This document shows positions 1-8,684 of a stretch of DNA of 42,994 nucleotides, piece by piece. The notes beneath the pieces were generated by a model. It was given only the letters and a program-made list of their open reading frames with translations. It had not been told where the DNA came from and ran no database searches. Every line of letters begins with the position of its first letter. The stretch's first letter is position 1. Origin of the DNA: a bacterium. GTDB lineage: Bacteria > Patescibacteriota > Saccharimonadia > Saccharimonadales > SZUA-47. Location of the stretch: the NCBI GenBank assembly GCA_030430915.1, contig JAUIKH010000003.1:1-42994 (forward strand), given 5' to 3'. The translations under genes and the position numbers were made by a program.

Positions 1-888
1 GGCACGGAAGGTACAGATCTAGGTGATGAGCTGTCTATGGCTTATGCCCAACGCGACTCCTTAAAATCTATTTTAGAGGGAGCTCAAGAAACTGTAAAAG
101 GGCTTGAATCTCAGCTTAAAAGCACGCATAAGCAAGCAAATAATGTAAAAGGGGAAATCCTTGATGCCAAAGATGAAAAAGCATTAAATCTTCTACATGA
201 GATATCACCTGACCCAACTGATTGGTTTACAGATGAAGCATATAGAATTTATGTATCAAGAGAATACGATAGATTAACTAGCGGCTATAACTGGAAACAG
301 AAAAAACTCAACCAATTAATCACAACTAGAGAGTTAATCGGGCAGGACGTAAACAAAGATAATCCTAAATATCTACAAATAAACGATAGTAGTAGAAGCT
401 GGTTGGGGAGAGTTGTTTCCCCAATTTTTGTTAAGCCAGAAGATAAAGATATTGCTAAAAAAGAAAGAAGACTAGGGTTAGGGGTCATATCAACTGGATC
501 TATCAAAATTTCGGATAACTCAATAGTGTCATCTAGTATTAGCGGTAATCGTGGAGGAGAAACAGGCACAGAGAGTCTAGATGCAAACTTGTTTGAGTAT
601 TCTAGTCGTGAAAATCGAGTTTTGAGCGCGCAAGAAGTCATAGAGCTTGATTGCTTGCAGATTACTGACCGTATGCTGGAAAAAGAACGAAGAAAAATAC
701 GAGACGAAGCCCCAAACTCTACCAAACAAATGCTGAAAATAGCAACTGCAAGGGTTGCCTTAGGTCTCCCTGCCGTTACTCAGGATGAAAGAGAAAAGAT
801 ACAAAGATTGTTTATGAATTATTCATCAGGAGAGCTGCTTAATATTATTAGTATTGAATTCTCCTTACATGGTAATCTAAAAAAATGA
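1..888 (+). CDS. Hypothetical protein, 5'-truncated by the window edge
   Basis: The reading frame is open from base 1, so the gene probably starts upstream; the first ATG seen is at 37, giving at least 283 residues. I do not recognise the family. Roughly the first 50 visible residues are charged and heptad-like (coiled coil). A WFTDEAYRIYVSREYDRL segment and a Ser/Gly-rich stretch follow, then a basic helical region near the C-terminus. No signal peptide or membrane segment is visible in this part. It ends with TGA 43 bases before the next gene on the same strand. Its function is unknown. Confidence 0.6.
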   Translation, partial: GTEGTDLGDELSMAYAQRDSLKSILEGAQETVKGLESQLKSTHKQANNVKGEILDAKDEKALNLLHEISPDPTDWFTDEAYRIYVSREYDRLTSGYNWKQKKLNQLITTRELIGQDVNKDNPKYLQINDSSRSWLGRVVSPIFVKPEDKDIAKKERRLGLGVISTGSIKISDNSIVSSSISGNRGGETGTESLDANLFEYSSRENRVLSAQEVIELDCLQITDRMLEKERRKIRDEAPNSTKQMLKIATARVALGLPAVTQDEREKIQRLFMNYSSGELLNIISIEFSLHGNLKK

Positions 889-916
889 TTCTTAAATATT
901 GAGTTGCTAAAAGCGA

Positions 917-922
917 TATAAT
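917..922 (+). promoter_or_regulatory. -10 box (TATAAT) with a nearly leaderless spacing
   Basis: A perfect TATAAT ends 9 bases before the ATG at 932. Initiation about 7 bases downstream of the box would leave a 5' leader of only a few bases. No Shine-Dalgarno sequence and no good -35 element are visible. Confidence 0.5.
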
Positions 923-931
923 GGTTAGGCT

Positions 932-1789
932 ATGGCTAATAAATATCTCAAACGTTTTAATCTTAAAAAGTTCAAAGCCTTGTTTAGGAATAAGAAGTTA
1001 CTTGTAGTGTTTATGGCACTTTTAACTACATTAGTAATCAGCTCAGCAACATATGCACTAGTTAACAATAATACAGAGCCAGAAGTGGTAGAAGTATCTG
1101 AGCCCACAGAACAACAGGAAGAGCCAGAAGTTGAGTCTGAGGAAGAACCACCAGAAACACCTGCTCCAGTAGAGCTTGAACCTACCCCTAAACCCGAGCC
1201 AGAACCGGTCAGCCCATGGCCGGTTACATTCAGCCTAGATCAGGCTTCTAGTTTAACTGTGGTAGTCAATAAAAAGCACAAACTCCCTAGCAATTATGTA
1301 CCGTCATTGACAGGCGTAGCGGGCGGGCAAATGCGTCCAGAAGCAGCTAGCGCTCTAAACACCATGCTTCAAGCTGCCCAAAACGATGGCGTTCCTATGA
1401 AAATCATTAGCTCTTATCGGTCTTATCCTACTCAAGTAAGTACTTACAACAAATGGGTTAGAATTGATGGTCAGGCTCAGGCTGACCGTTCAAGTGCTCG
1501 TCCGGGCCACAGTGAGCACCAGACAGGTTTAGCAGTAGATCTAGGAGTTCCTAATGGTAACTGTGATTTGTTAATATGTTTTGGCTCCACTGCACAAGGT
1601 CAGTGGCTGGCTACATATGCCCAAAAGTATGGATTTATCGTGAGGTATGAGAGCAACACAGAAGCAATTACAGGCTATCAATACGAACCGTGGCATATGC
1701 GCTATTTAGGAGTATCTACTGCAACGGCTGTAAAAAACAGCGGGCAAACCTTAGATCAATACTACGGTGTAGAAGCCGGTGGCTATTAA
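932..1789 (+). CDS. Membrane-anchored D-alanyl-D-alanine carboxypeptidase, VanY/M15B family
   Basis: Predicted zinc peptidase that removes the terminal D-Ala from peptidoglycan stem peptides outside the membrane. The 285 residues are a basic N-terminus, one membrane helix at about 22-44 (LLVVFMALLTTLVI), a Pro/Glu-rich linker at about 48-95, then the catalytic domain. Diagnostic M15 motifs are visible: SSYRSYPTQ near 160, GHSEHQTGLAVD (zinc ligands H196 and D203), and EPWHMRYLG (E252 as base, H255 as third ligand). The linker probably spans part of the envelope. The start is fixed by the TATAAT box just upstream; there is no ribosome binding site. The gene is convergent with typA, with only 13 bases between the two stops. 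Confidence 0.88.
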   Translation: MANKYLKRFNLKKFKALFRNKKLLVVFMALLTTLVISSATYALVNNNTEPEVVEVSEPTEQQEEPEVESEEEPPETPAPVELEPTPKPEPEPVSPWPVTFSLDQASSLTVVVNKKHKLPSNYVPSLTGVAGGQMRPEAASALNTMLQAAQNDGVPMKIISSYRSYPTQVSTYNKWVRIDGQAQADRSSARPGHSEHQTGLAVDLGVPNGNCDLLICFGSTAQGQWLATYAQKYGFIVRYESNTEAITGYQYEPWHMRYLGVSTATAVKNSGQTLDQYYGVEAGGY

Positions 1790-1802
1790 TAAATAGTTTA
1801 GT

Positions 1803-3623
1803 TTACGATTTGGCGGCTCGTTTTCTTTTATTATGATCTAACTCTTTTTTTCGTAATCTCAAGTTTTCCGGTGTTACTTCTAATAATTCGTCGTTCTCAA
1901 TAAAATCTAGGCACTGTTCTAGGCTTAGTTTTGTGTATGGAGTCAACTGCACGACTCCATCAGAGCTAGAACTTCGCATATTAGTCAAATGTTTTTCTTT
2001 ACAAACATTAACCTCCAAATCATCACCGCGAGTGTTTAAGCCAACTATTTGGCCAGCGTAAACTGTTTGTCCAGCATCTACGTAGAGCTCGCCTCTACTT
2101 TCTGCATTTTGCAAGGCATACGGTGTAGTTGTTCCGTTTTCCCATGCTACTAATACTCCATTACGCAGCTGGTCTAATGAGCTACTTATCGGTGCGTATG
2201 AGTCCAGTAGAGTATTCATAATAATTGTGCCTTTTGTGGCTGTTAACAACGAGTTTCTAGCTCCTAGCAGCGATCTAGTTGGAATTTTATAAATTAGTTT
2301 AGTAATATTTTTGTCGGTGCTAAACTGGTCCACAAGTTCTGCTTTTCGGCGTCCAAATTCCATTTGCACAGAGCCCACGTGTTCAGCTGGAATTTCCACA
2401 ATTACTTCTTCTACCGGTTCTTTTTCTTGGCCATCTATAGTTTGAGTTACAACTTGAGGTCTACCTACTTCGAATTCAAATCCTTCACGCCTCATGGTTT
2501 CTATCAAAACAGATAAATGTAACTCACCCCTACCAGCAACCAAAAAGCCAATTCCTTGTTCCGTTATCTCTAACCCAACATTTGTTTCTAATTCTTTTTT
2601 CAACCTTTCACCAATTTGTCTAGATGTGTTAAATTCTGCCTCCTTACCTTTAAGCGGACTCGTATTAGGACCCAAATATATTTGTAAAGTTGGTTTTTCT
2701 ACTTCTATTGATGGCAAAGCTTCAGGGTTATCAAGGCTAGTGATCGTGTCACCTATTTTGGCATTAGGCAGACCAGTCACAGAGACAATATCACCTGCAA
2801 CTGCGCTGTCTACCTCAATAAATTTTAAGCCAATTGTTCGATAGATTTTATCTATTTTGCCCTTGTCTATTTGGCTATCATGACATAGAGATACAGGAGA
2901 ATTCTTGCTGACTTTACCCCGCTCTACTCTACCAACAGCATATTTTCCTTGAAAACTATCATATCTAAGCGATGAAACAAGCATCTGTAAATCACCTTCT
3001 GTATCAACATTTGGCCGGCTAACATCTTTAATAATAGACTCAAAAATTACTGTTAAATCTGCGTTCTCATTGATATTTTTTGGGAACTCGCTCCAAGCTT
3101 TGGATTCTCTACCTATAGCGTAATAAATTGGATAATGTAACTGATCTTCGTGTATAGCTAGTTCTAAAAATAGATTGTCTAATTCATCTTTTACTTCATT
3201 AACACGGGCAGCTGGTTTATCAATTTTGTTTATAACGACTATAGGTTTTAGTTCAAGCTGCAAAGCCTTACTGAGCACGAATTTGGTTTGAGGCATTGGG
3301 CCTTCTTGAGCATCAACGACTAAAATGCAGCCATCTGCCATTCTTAGTGTACGTTCAACTTCACCTGAAAAATCTGCATGTCCTGGGGTGTCAATTATAT
3401 TAATCCGATAGTCCTTCCAGTCTACGGCGGTAATTTTGGCTGTTATTGTAATACCACGCTCTTTTTCTTGATCTCCACTGTCCATTATTAATTCTTGACT
3501 CATTTCGGCCTGGTTACTTCTAAAAGTATTAGATAGCTTTAATAAGCCATCAACTAACGTTGTTTTACCATGGTCAACATGAGCAATTATCGCAATGTTG
3601 CGAATATTTTCATTCTCTTTCAT
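1803..3623 (-). CDS. typA: Ribosome-associated GTPase TypA/BipA
   Basis: Translational GTPase related to EF-G and LepA that binds the 70S ribosome and is linked to stress adaptation and ribosome assembly. The 606 residues match the usual length. Visible motifs are G1 AHVDHGKTT, switch [10 protein letters not shown]3 DTPGHADF and G4 NKIDKP (132-137). The G5 position, usually ASA in this family, reads YAIGRES near 168, so the Ser-Ala is not conserved. The C-terminal domain includes the [10 protein letters not shown] and [10 protein letters not shown] segments. The ATG at 3623 has no Shine-Dalgarno; an extended -10 box lies 11 bases upstream. It is divergent from the glycosyltransferase operon. 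Confidence 0.95.
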   Translation of the reverse strand: MKENENIRNIAIIAHVDHGKTTLVDGLLKLSNTFRSNQAEMSQELIMDSGDQEKERGITITAKITAVDWKDYRINIIDTPGHADFSGEVERTLRMADGCILVVDAQEGPMPQTKFVLSKALQLELKPIVVINKIDKPAARVNEVKDELDNLFLELAIHEDQLHYPIYYAIGRESKAWSEFPKNINENADLTVIFESIIKDVSRPNVDTEGDLQMLVSSLRYDSFQGKYAVGRVERGKVSKNSPVSLCHDSQIDKGKIDKIYRTIGLKFIEVDSAVAGDIVSVTGLPNAKIGDTITSLDNPEALPSIEVEKPTLQIYLGPNTSPLKGKEAEFNTSRQIGERLKKELETNVGLEITEQGIGFLVAGRGELHLSVLIETMRREGFEFEVGRPQVVTQTIDGQEKEPVEEVIVEIPAEHVGSVQMEFGRRKAELVDQFSTDKNITKLIYKIPTRSLLGARNSLLTATKGTIIMNTLLDSYAPISSSLDQLRNGVLVAWENGTTTPYALQNAESRGELYVDAGQTVYAGQIVGLNTRGDDLEVNVCKEKHLTNMRSSSSDGVVQLTPYTKLSLEQCLDFIENDELLEVTPENLRLRKKELDHNKRKRAAKS

Positions 3624-3634
3624 AAAATCAATTA

Positions 3635-3643
3635 ATTATAACA
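3635..3643 (-). promoter_or_regulatory. typA extended -10 promoter, nearly leaderless
   Basis: On the minus strand TGT-TATAAT (a TGn extended -10) ends 11 bases before the typA ATG. Predicted initiation leaves only about 4-5 bases of leader, and no Shine-Dalgarno is present. The -35 region is poor, which an extended -10 can compensate for. Confidence 0.55.
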
Positions 3644-3722
3644 TGAAATTGGCAAATTACACCTTTAAACTTCTTGTGTTAAAAGTTCAAAACACATATA
3701 CTTATTATTGAATACAACTAAG

Positions 3723-3736
3723 TATAAAATAGAGGT
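3723..3736 (+). promoter_or_regulatory. -10-like TATAAAAT and ribosome binding site AGAGGT deciding a TTG start
   Basis: TATAAAAT at 3723-3730 is followed directly by AGAGGT at 3731-3736, five bases before TTG at 3742. The ribosome binding site supports TTG as the start, because the family's N-terminal MKVLMLGWELPP begins exactly there. If the -10 assignment is right, the transcript would begin after the Shine-Dalgarno, so the AT box may instead be spacer and the true promoter may lie further upstream. Confidence 0.4.
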
Positions 3737-3741
3737 AAATC

Positions 3742-4947
3742 TTGAAAGTATTAATGCTCGGTTGGGAGCTGCCTCCTCACCATGTTGGGGGTATGGGGGT
3801 TGCATGTTATCAAATGTGTAAACAACTAGCCAATACCGGTGTTGATATTGATTTCGTTTTGCCCTACACTGCGGATTTTAATATTCCATTTATGAACATT
3901 ATTCCAACAAGTGATCGATCATATGAGGATTTAAAATTTGCTGGTGGTGTATATGATGCAAAAAACTTTGGCACAAGAAAATCAAATGCATTGAATCAAG
4001 CTCTAGACTTATCTAAACAGCATAATAAATACGCTTTATCTGTTGAGAGCATAACAAAGTATGCTGAGTTCGATATAATTCATGCTCATGAATGGTTAAC
4101 TTTTAAAGCTGCGATGGCTGCAAAAGCTGTAAGCGGAAAGCCAATGATAGCTCATGTTCATGCTACACAATTTGACCAATCTGCTGGAGGCTATGGAAAC
4201 CCTGAAGTACGTGAAATCGAATATGCTGGATTAATGATGGCAGATGCTGTATTTTCTGTAAGTCAACATACTAAAGATGTACTAATTCGTGAGTACGGAA
4301 TACCTGAATCGAAAATACATGTTGTTCACAATAGCATGGAGATTAACCCAGAAGTAAATGAAGCTAGTAATTTATATAGATATCTAGAGATAATGAAGTC
4401 CAAAGGTTATAAAGTTGTAGTTAATTCAGGACGTAAAACTATTCAAAAAGGGCTTACTCATTTACTAGATACAGCTAAAAGAGTTGTGGAGAAAAACCCT
4501 AAAGTCTTATTTTTATTAGTTGGAGGCGGAGAGCAAGAAGAAGAATTATTAGAAAAAGCGGCTTATTTGGGCATATCAAAGAATGTTATATTTGCAGGCT
4601 GGATGAATGGCACTGGCAAGGCTTGGCGAGATTCATTCAAGATTGGAGATATTTTTGTAATGCCTTCAGTTTCAGAGCCCTTCGGATTAGCAGCACTAGA
4701 AGCAGTTGGCTATGGTACACCTACTCTAGTTTCTAGACAATCGGGAGTATCTGAAGTTTTAAGAAATTCTTTAGTATGTGACTATTGGGATACAGACATG
4801 ATGGCAGATATGATTTTAAATGTTGTAGAAAATGATAGTTTGAGGTCGGAGTTATGGCAAAATGCATATAACGAATATAAAGATTTGTCTTGGGAAAAAT
4901 CCGCAAATAAAATGAATGGTCATTACTGTTCCTTGGTCGGGGTTTAG
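3742..4947 (+). CDS. GT4-type glycosyltransferase, glycogen-synthase-like
   Basis: Predicted retaining GT-B glycosyltransferase using a nucleotide sugar; the context suggests an alpha-glucan as product. The 401 residues start with MKVLMLGWELPPHHVGGMG, the Gly-rich N-terminal motif of the GT4/GT5 superfamily. HAHEWLTF lies near 115, the basic NSGRKTIQKGL motif near 232, and the C-terminal EPFGLAALE (EX7E) motif near 314-322. There is no signal peptide, so it is cytoplasmic. The start is TTG, supported by AGAGGT. It is followed after 2 bases by the GH57 gene and then GH15, clearly one operon. Donor and acceptor cannot be told from sequence; a lipid- or polysaccharide-directed GT4 is the alternative. 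Confidence 0.85.
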   Translation: MKVLMLGWELPPHHVGGMGVACYQMCKQLANTGVDIDFVLPYTADFNIPFMNIIPTSDRSYEDLKFAGGVYDAKNFGTRKSNALNQALDLSKQHNKYALSVESITKYAEFDIIHAHEWLTFKAAMAAKAVSGKPMIAHVHATQFDQSAGGYGNPEVREIEYAGLMMADAVFSVSQHTKDVLIREYGIPESKIHVVHNSMEINPEVNEASNLYRYLEIMKSKGYKVVVNSGRKTIQKGLTHLLDTAKRVVEKNPKVLFLLVGGGEQEEELLEKAAYLGISKNVIFAGWMNGTGKAWRDSFKIGDIFVMPSVSEPFGLAALEAVGYGTPTLVSRQSGVSEVLRNSLVCDYWDTDMMADMILNVVENDSLRSELWQNAYNEYKDLSWEKSANKMNGHYCSLVGV

Positions 4948-4949
4948 CT

Positions 4950-6161
4950 ATGTCAAAGCAAATCGTTCTTTATCTACATGCTCATCAGCCCTTCAGGATT
5001 AAACCGTATTCAGTGTTTGATGCTGGTATTGATCACATGTATTTTAACGAAGAAGCGGATAATAATGAGGCAAATAATAGATTTATTGTAAATAAAGTTT
5101 CCGATAAGTCTTATATGCCAACAAATGAAGTACTAATTAGATTATTAAATAGGCATCCCGAGTTTAAATTGAGTTTGTCAATCACCGGAACACTGATTGA
5201 GCAATTAGAGATGTGGAGGCCAGATGTACTGGAAAGCTTCAAGATGCTAGTAGGTACAGGACAGGTAGAAATATTAGCTGAGACATATTATCACTCTTTG
5301 GCGTTCTTTTATTCCCGAAGCGAGTTTGAGCGACAAGTAGAAAAACATAAAAGAAAAATTTATGAAGTATTTGGTTTAACTCCAACAGCATTTAGAAATA
5401 CCGAGCTAGCTTACAATAACGACTTAGCTTATTGGGCGGATAAAGCAGGCTATAAAGCAATAATAGCTGAAGGTTGGGATTCTGTTCTTGGCTGGAGATC
5501 TTCGAATTACATGTACAGGCCAACTCATACTGAAAATATTAAATTACTATTAAAAAACTATAAATTAAGTGATGATGTAGCCTTTAGATTTTCTAATCAA
5601 GGTTGGTCTGAATGGCCATTAACTGCTGAAAAGTACTGTCATTGGATAAATGAAAGTAATAAAAATGATGAAATAATTAATCTATTTAAAGATTATGAAA
5701 CTTATGGAGAGCATCAGTGGGCAGACACTGGAATATTTGATTTTCTTGAAGCGTTGCCAGCAGAATGGTTAAAAACACCAGGCAATGGATTTAAAAAAGT
5801 ATCAGAAGCAGCAGAAATGTTTGAAGCCAAAGATAGGGTTGACATGCCTCATACTGTGACGTGGGCTGATAATGAGAGGGATCTTAGTGCCTGGTTAGGA
5901 AATCCAATGCAAGTTGATGCTATAAACACCCTGTATTCAATGCAAGATAAAGTTTTGGCTACAAATGATAAAGAGATAATAGCTGACTGGGAAAAACTAC
6001 AGACGAGCGACCACTTCTACTATATGTGTACAAAATGGTTTAATGATGGAGATGTACATGCTTACTTTAGCCCTTATGATTCACCCTATAAAGCTTTTAT
6101 GTATTTCATGAACACGTTTAGAGATTTGCAGGCAAGATTAGCGCAGAAAGGAACAATGTAG
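4950..6161 (+). CDS. Glycoside hydrolase family 57, alpha-amylase type
   Basis: Predicted retaining alpha-glucan hydrolase or transferase of family GH57, cytoplasmic, 403 residues with no signal peptide. GH57 motifs in order: HAHQPFR near residue 10 (motif 1 HQP), GQVEILAETYYHS near 104-116 (motif 2), FRNTELAYNN near 147-156 with the probable nucleophile Glu (motif 3), and the WADTGIFDFLEAL region near 260 with the probable acid/base Asp (motif 4). The length fits alpha-amylase-type members better than the longer branching enzymes. It starts 2 bases after the glycosyltransferase stop and ends 1 base before the GH15 start. A 4-alpha-glucanotransferase activity cannot be excluded. Confidence 0.85.
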   Translation: MSKQIVLYLHAHQPFRIKPYSVFDAGIDHMYFNEEADNNEANNRFIVNKVSDKSYMPTNEVLIRLLNRHPEFKLSLSITGTLIEQLEMWRPDVLESFKMLVGTGQVEILAETYYHSLAFFYSRSEFERQVEKHKRKIYEVFGLTPTAFRNTELAYNNDLAYWADKAGYKAIIAEGWDSVLGWRSSNYMYRPTHTENIKLLLKNYKLSDDVAFRFSNQGWSEWPLTAEKYCHWINESNKNDEIINLFKDYETYGEHQWADTGIFDFLEALPAEWLKTPGNGFKKVSEAAEMFEAKDRVDMPHTVTWADNERDLSAWLGNPMQVDAINTLYSMQDKVLATNDKEIIADWEKLQTSDHFYYMCTKWFNDGDVHAYFSPYDSPYKAFMYFMNTFRDLQARLAQKGTM

Positions 6162-6162
6162 G

Positions 6163-8091
6163 GTGGCTCGAAGTGCAATTTTGGGTAATGGTGGACTAGC
6201 TGTCGGAATTGATGAAAATGGACTGGTTCATGATTTTTACTATCCATACGTAGGTTTAGAGAATTTGAACTCTGCAAGAATATCTAATCACAAGATTGGA
6301 GTATGGGTGGATGGTGAATTTTCTTGGTTAGATAATGGTGACTGGAATAATTCAATTGATATGGACGAATTTATGATAGTAAATTCAATACATATAAACA
6401 CGAGACTAGGCATTAAACTATCACTAAAATCATTCGTGGATCACGAATTTGATGCATTTATACGTAGTGTTTCTGTTGAGAATATGTCAGTTGCTGATAA
6501 AAAAGAAGTTAGAGTATTTTTTCATCAAGTTTTTCAAATTAGTAGCGGTGGAAGAGCTGATACAGCTCTATATTCACCTGATGGACATTACATACTAGAT
6601 TATAAAGGAAGATGCTGTCTGCTAATAAAAGGAAAAACTGAGAGTGGATCAGACTTTGATCAATACGCTGTTGGAAACTTTGGTATGGAGGGCAAAGAAG
6701 GCACTTATAAGGATGCAGAAGACGGTGAACTTTCAATGAGCAATGTTGAGCATGCAGGTGTGGATTCCGTAATAAGGTTTAAAGTAGATATTGAGCCAAA
6801 AAGCACGAAACTAATAAATTACTGGGTTATTGCTGCTGATTCACAGTACGAAGCTAGAAAAATAAACTTATCGGTTATAGACAAGATACCTGAGCGTATA
6901 ACAAAGCAGGAAGTATACTTTAGAAACTGGCTAAGTCCTGCAAAAAACCAGATAGATAAACTGGAAGAAAAGCACAAAAAAATTCTAATATATTCATTAT
7001 TAACAATAAAAGCTCATACTGATAAAAGGGGTGGAGTTATAGCATCATGTGATTCGTCAATATATAATTACGGTAGAGACTACTATAGTTATGTTTGGCC
7101 AAGAGACGGAGCGTTTGCTTTATGGCCTTTGATCAGACTCGGGATGTTCGAGGAAGCTAAACAATTCTTTTTATTCTGTGCCGATATTATGTCACCATAC
7201 GGCTACATGCTGCACAAGTATCAGCCGGATAAAGCGATAGGCAGTACTTGGCATCCGTTATTACACAATAACCACGCAGAATTAGCTATACAAGAAGACG
7301 AAACAGCATTAATTATTTTTATGATTGGTGAATATTTAGATTATTCTGATGATTTAGACTTCGTTAAGTCTTTATATGCAAAAATGATCCAACCTATGGC
7401 AAACTTTATGACTAAATTTATTGATGAACAAACTAACTTGCCACATGCTAGCTATGACTTATGGGAGCAGAAATTTTTGACAACCACCTTTAGCACAGCA
7501 GCTACTTATAAATCACTTGTTGTTGCATCCAAAATTGCTAATAAATTGAACCATAAAGAAGACTCTGAATTATGGGCAAAAACTGCAATAAACATTAAAA
7601 AGCAAGTAAACGCTTTTTATGATATTGACAGACAATCATTTAGAAAAGGATTTTTATTGTCTGAAGAAAATTCGTTAAAATTTGATAATACACTAGATAT
7701 TTCTAGTTTTTACGCAAGTTTCACTTTCGATTTTGTATCTTCTAAGGATCAAATACTCAATACGGCAAAAAGGATTGAAGACGAATTGTTAGACATATCC
7801 CCTTCTGGCGGAGTTTGTCGTTATGAGTACGATGATTACTTCAAGAATGAGAATAATCCTTACAAAGGAAACCCCTGGATAATAACTACTCTATGGATGT
7901 CTCAGTACTACAATCGAGTAAAAGAAACGGATAAATCTATAAAGTATTTAAACTGGGCAATTGAAAAGTCAAGCAAATCAGGTGCATTATCCGAGCAAGT
8001 CAATACTGTAAATAGTTCTAGCGTTGGGGTTACTCCACTTGTATGGAGTCACGCTGAGCTTGTAAATACAATACTTGATATATACCAATAA
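6163..8091 (+). CDS. Glycoside hydrolase family 15, glucoamylase or related alpha-glucosidase
   Basis: Predicted inverting exo-hydrolase releasing glucose from alpha-glucans. The 642 residues comprise an N-terminal beta-sandwich (about 1-270) and an (alpha/alpha)6 catalytic barrel. The barrel shows GRDYYSYVWPRDGAFALWP, then QEDETALI, YDLWEQKFLTTTF (probable general-acid Glu) and GALSEQVN (probable general-base Glu) followed by TPLVWSHAE. The start is GTG with an AGAAAGGA ribosome binding site in the end of the GH57 gene, one base after its stop, so translation is probably coupled. No signal peptide is present, so it likely acts on intracellular glucan. Trehalase- or dextranase-type specificity within GH15 is possible. 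Confidence 0.88.
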   Translation: MARSAILGNGGLAVGIDENGLVHDFYYPYVGLENLNSARISNHKIGVWVDGEFSWLDNGDWNNSIDMDEFMIVNSIHINTRLGIKLSLKSFVDHEFDAFIRSVSVENMSVADKKEVRVFFHQVFQISSGGRADTALYSPDGHYILDYKGRCCLLIKGKTESGSDFDQYAVGNFGMEGKEGTYKDAEDGELSMSNVEHAGVDSVIRFKVDIEPKSTKLINYWVIAADSQYEARKINLSVIDKIPERITKQEVYFRNWLSPAKNQIDKLEEKHKKILIYSLLTIKAHTDKRGGVIASCDSSIYNYGRDYYSYVWPRDGAFALWPLIRLGMFEEAKQFFLFCADIMSPYGYMLHKYQPDKAIGSTWHPLLHNNHAELAIQEDETALIIFMIGEYLDYSDDLDFVKSLYAKMIQPMANFMTKFIDEQTNLPHASYDLWEQKFLTTTFSTAATYKSLVVASKIANKLNHKEDSELWAKTAINIKKQVNAFYDIDRQSFRKGFLLSEENSLKFDNTLDISSFYASFTFDFVSSKDQILNTAKRIEDELLDISPSGGVCRYEYDDYFKNENNPYKGNPWIITTLWMSQYYNRVKETDKSIKYLNWAIEKSSKSGALSEQVNTVNSSSVGVTPLVWSHAELVNTILDIYQ

Positions 8092-8124
8092 AAAAACTAA
8101 TACTCTGGAAAAAAATGATGATTT

Positions 8125-8153
8125 TTGATAAAGTGTTACGGTAACATTTTAAA
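8125..8153 (+). promoter_or_regulatory. Candidate promoter of the tRNA cluster
   Basis: TTGATA at 8125-8130 is followed after 17 bases by TTTAAA at 8148-8153, just before the tRNA-Thr at 8158. The spacer contains the inverted repeat TGTTAC-G-GTAACA (8134-8146). Initiation would fall at or very near the mature tRNA 5' end. Confidence 0.35.
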
Positions 8154-8157
8154 GTAA

Positions 8158-8234
8158 GCCGATATAGCTCAGTTGGTCAGAGCAGCTGTTTTGTAAACAG
8201 CGGGTCGTGGGTTCGAATCCCTCTATCGGCTCCA
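8158..8234 (+). tRNA. tRNA-Thr (anticodon UGU)
   Basis: Complete 77-base cloverleaf. The acceptor GCCGATA pairs with TATCGGC, the D arm is GCTC/GAGC, and the anticodon stem GCTGT/ACAGC encloses loop TTTGTAA with anticodon TGT. The T loop is TTCGAAT and CCA is encoded. The T stem has a U-U mismatch at its second pair. This tRNA reads ACA and probably other Thr codons by wobble. It is first of three tRNAs. Confidence 0.95.
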
Positions 8235-8242
8235 TTTAATTT

Positions 8243-8328
8243 GCAGGGTTAGTGAAGCGGTCAAACACGATAGACTGTAAATCTATTGGCATTCGCCTTC
8301 GTAGGTTCGAATCCTACACCCTGCACCA
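8243..8328 (+). tRNA. tRNA-Tyr (anticodon GUA)
   Basis: An 86-base class II tRNA. The acceptor GCAGGGT pairs with ACCCTGC, and the anticodon stem ATAGA/TCTAT encloses loop CTGTAAA with anticodon GTA. The long variable arm is typical of bacterial tRNA-Tyr. The T stem GTAGG/CCTAC and encoded CCA are intact. It lies 8 bases after the preceding tRNA. Confidence 0.96.
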
Positions 8329-8352
8329 AAATACTTACGAAGTGCATAAATT

Positions 8353-8427
<75 letters not shown>

Positions 8428-8448
8428 ATAAGTTATTGAAATAATCAT

Positions 8449-8454
8449 TATAAT
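8449..8454 (+). promoter_or_regulatory. -10 box upstream of rpmG
   Basis: TATAAT lies between the last tRNA and rpmG, 19 bases before the rpmG ATG. A transcript starting here would have a leader of about 12-13 bases without a Shine-Dalgarno. No clear -35 is seen; rpmG may also be read from the tRNA promoter. Confidence 0.35.
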
Positions 8455-8473
8455 CTGTTAGAATCTATTAAAT

Positions 8474-8680
8474 ATGGGAAAGAAGTCAGAAAAGCGTAAA
8501 ATTGTCGGATTAGTCTGTGAAGAGACTGGGCATCGCCATTATTACACTAGAAAAAATACTCAAAATACACCAGACAAACTTCGGTTAAAGAAGTATAATC
8601 CTGTTTTAAGAAAACATACTTGGTACGTTGAGACTAAGAAAAACTTAGGAAGAAATGAAGTAAAGCCTCGAAAAGGCTAA
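8474..8680 (+). CDS. rpmG: 50S ribosomal protein bL33, zinc-free form
   Basis: Small basic large-subunit protein near the E site. The 68 residues are slightly longer than usual because of an N-terminal MGKKSEKRK and a C-terminal extension after VETKK. The family core is clear: HRHYYTRKNTQNTPDKLRLKKYNP, then KHTWYVETK. Of the four zinc-ribbon cysteines of C+ L33 only one Cys (C15) remains; the KYCPxC site reads KYNPVL, so this is a C- paralogue type. It follows three tRNA genes, a frequent bacterial arrangement, and is convergent with the TPR gene, four bases apart. Confidence 0.9.
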   Translation: MGKKSEKRKIVGLVCEETGHRHYYTRKNTQNTPDKLRLKKYNPVLRKHTWYVETKKNLGRNEVKPRKG

Positions 8681-8684
8681 TACT

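Noticed and set aside
285-725. 146-codon minus-strand ORF opposite the first gene
   Set aside because: Ser/Leu-rich shadow of the plus-strand coding region with no ribosome binding site seen.
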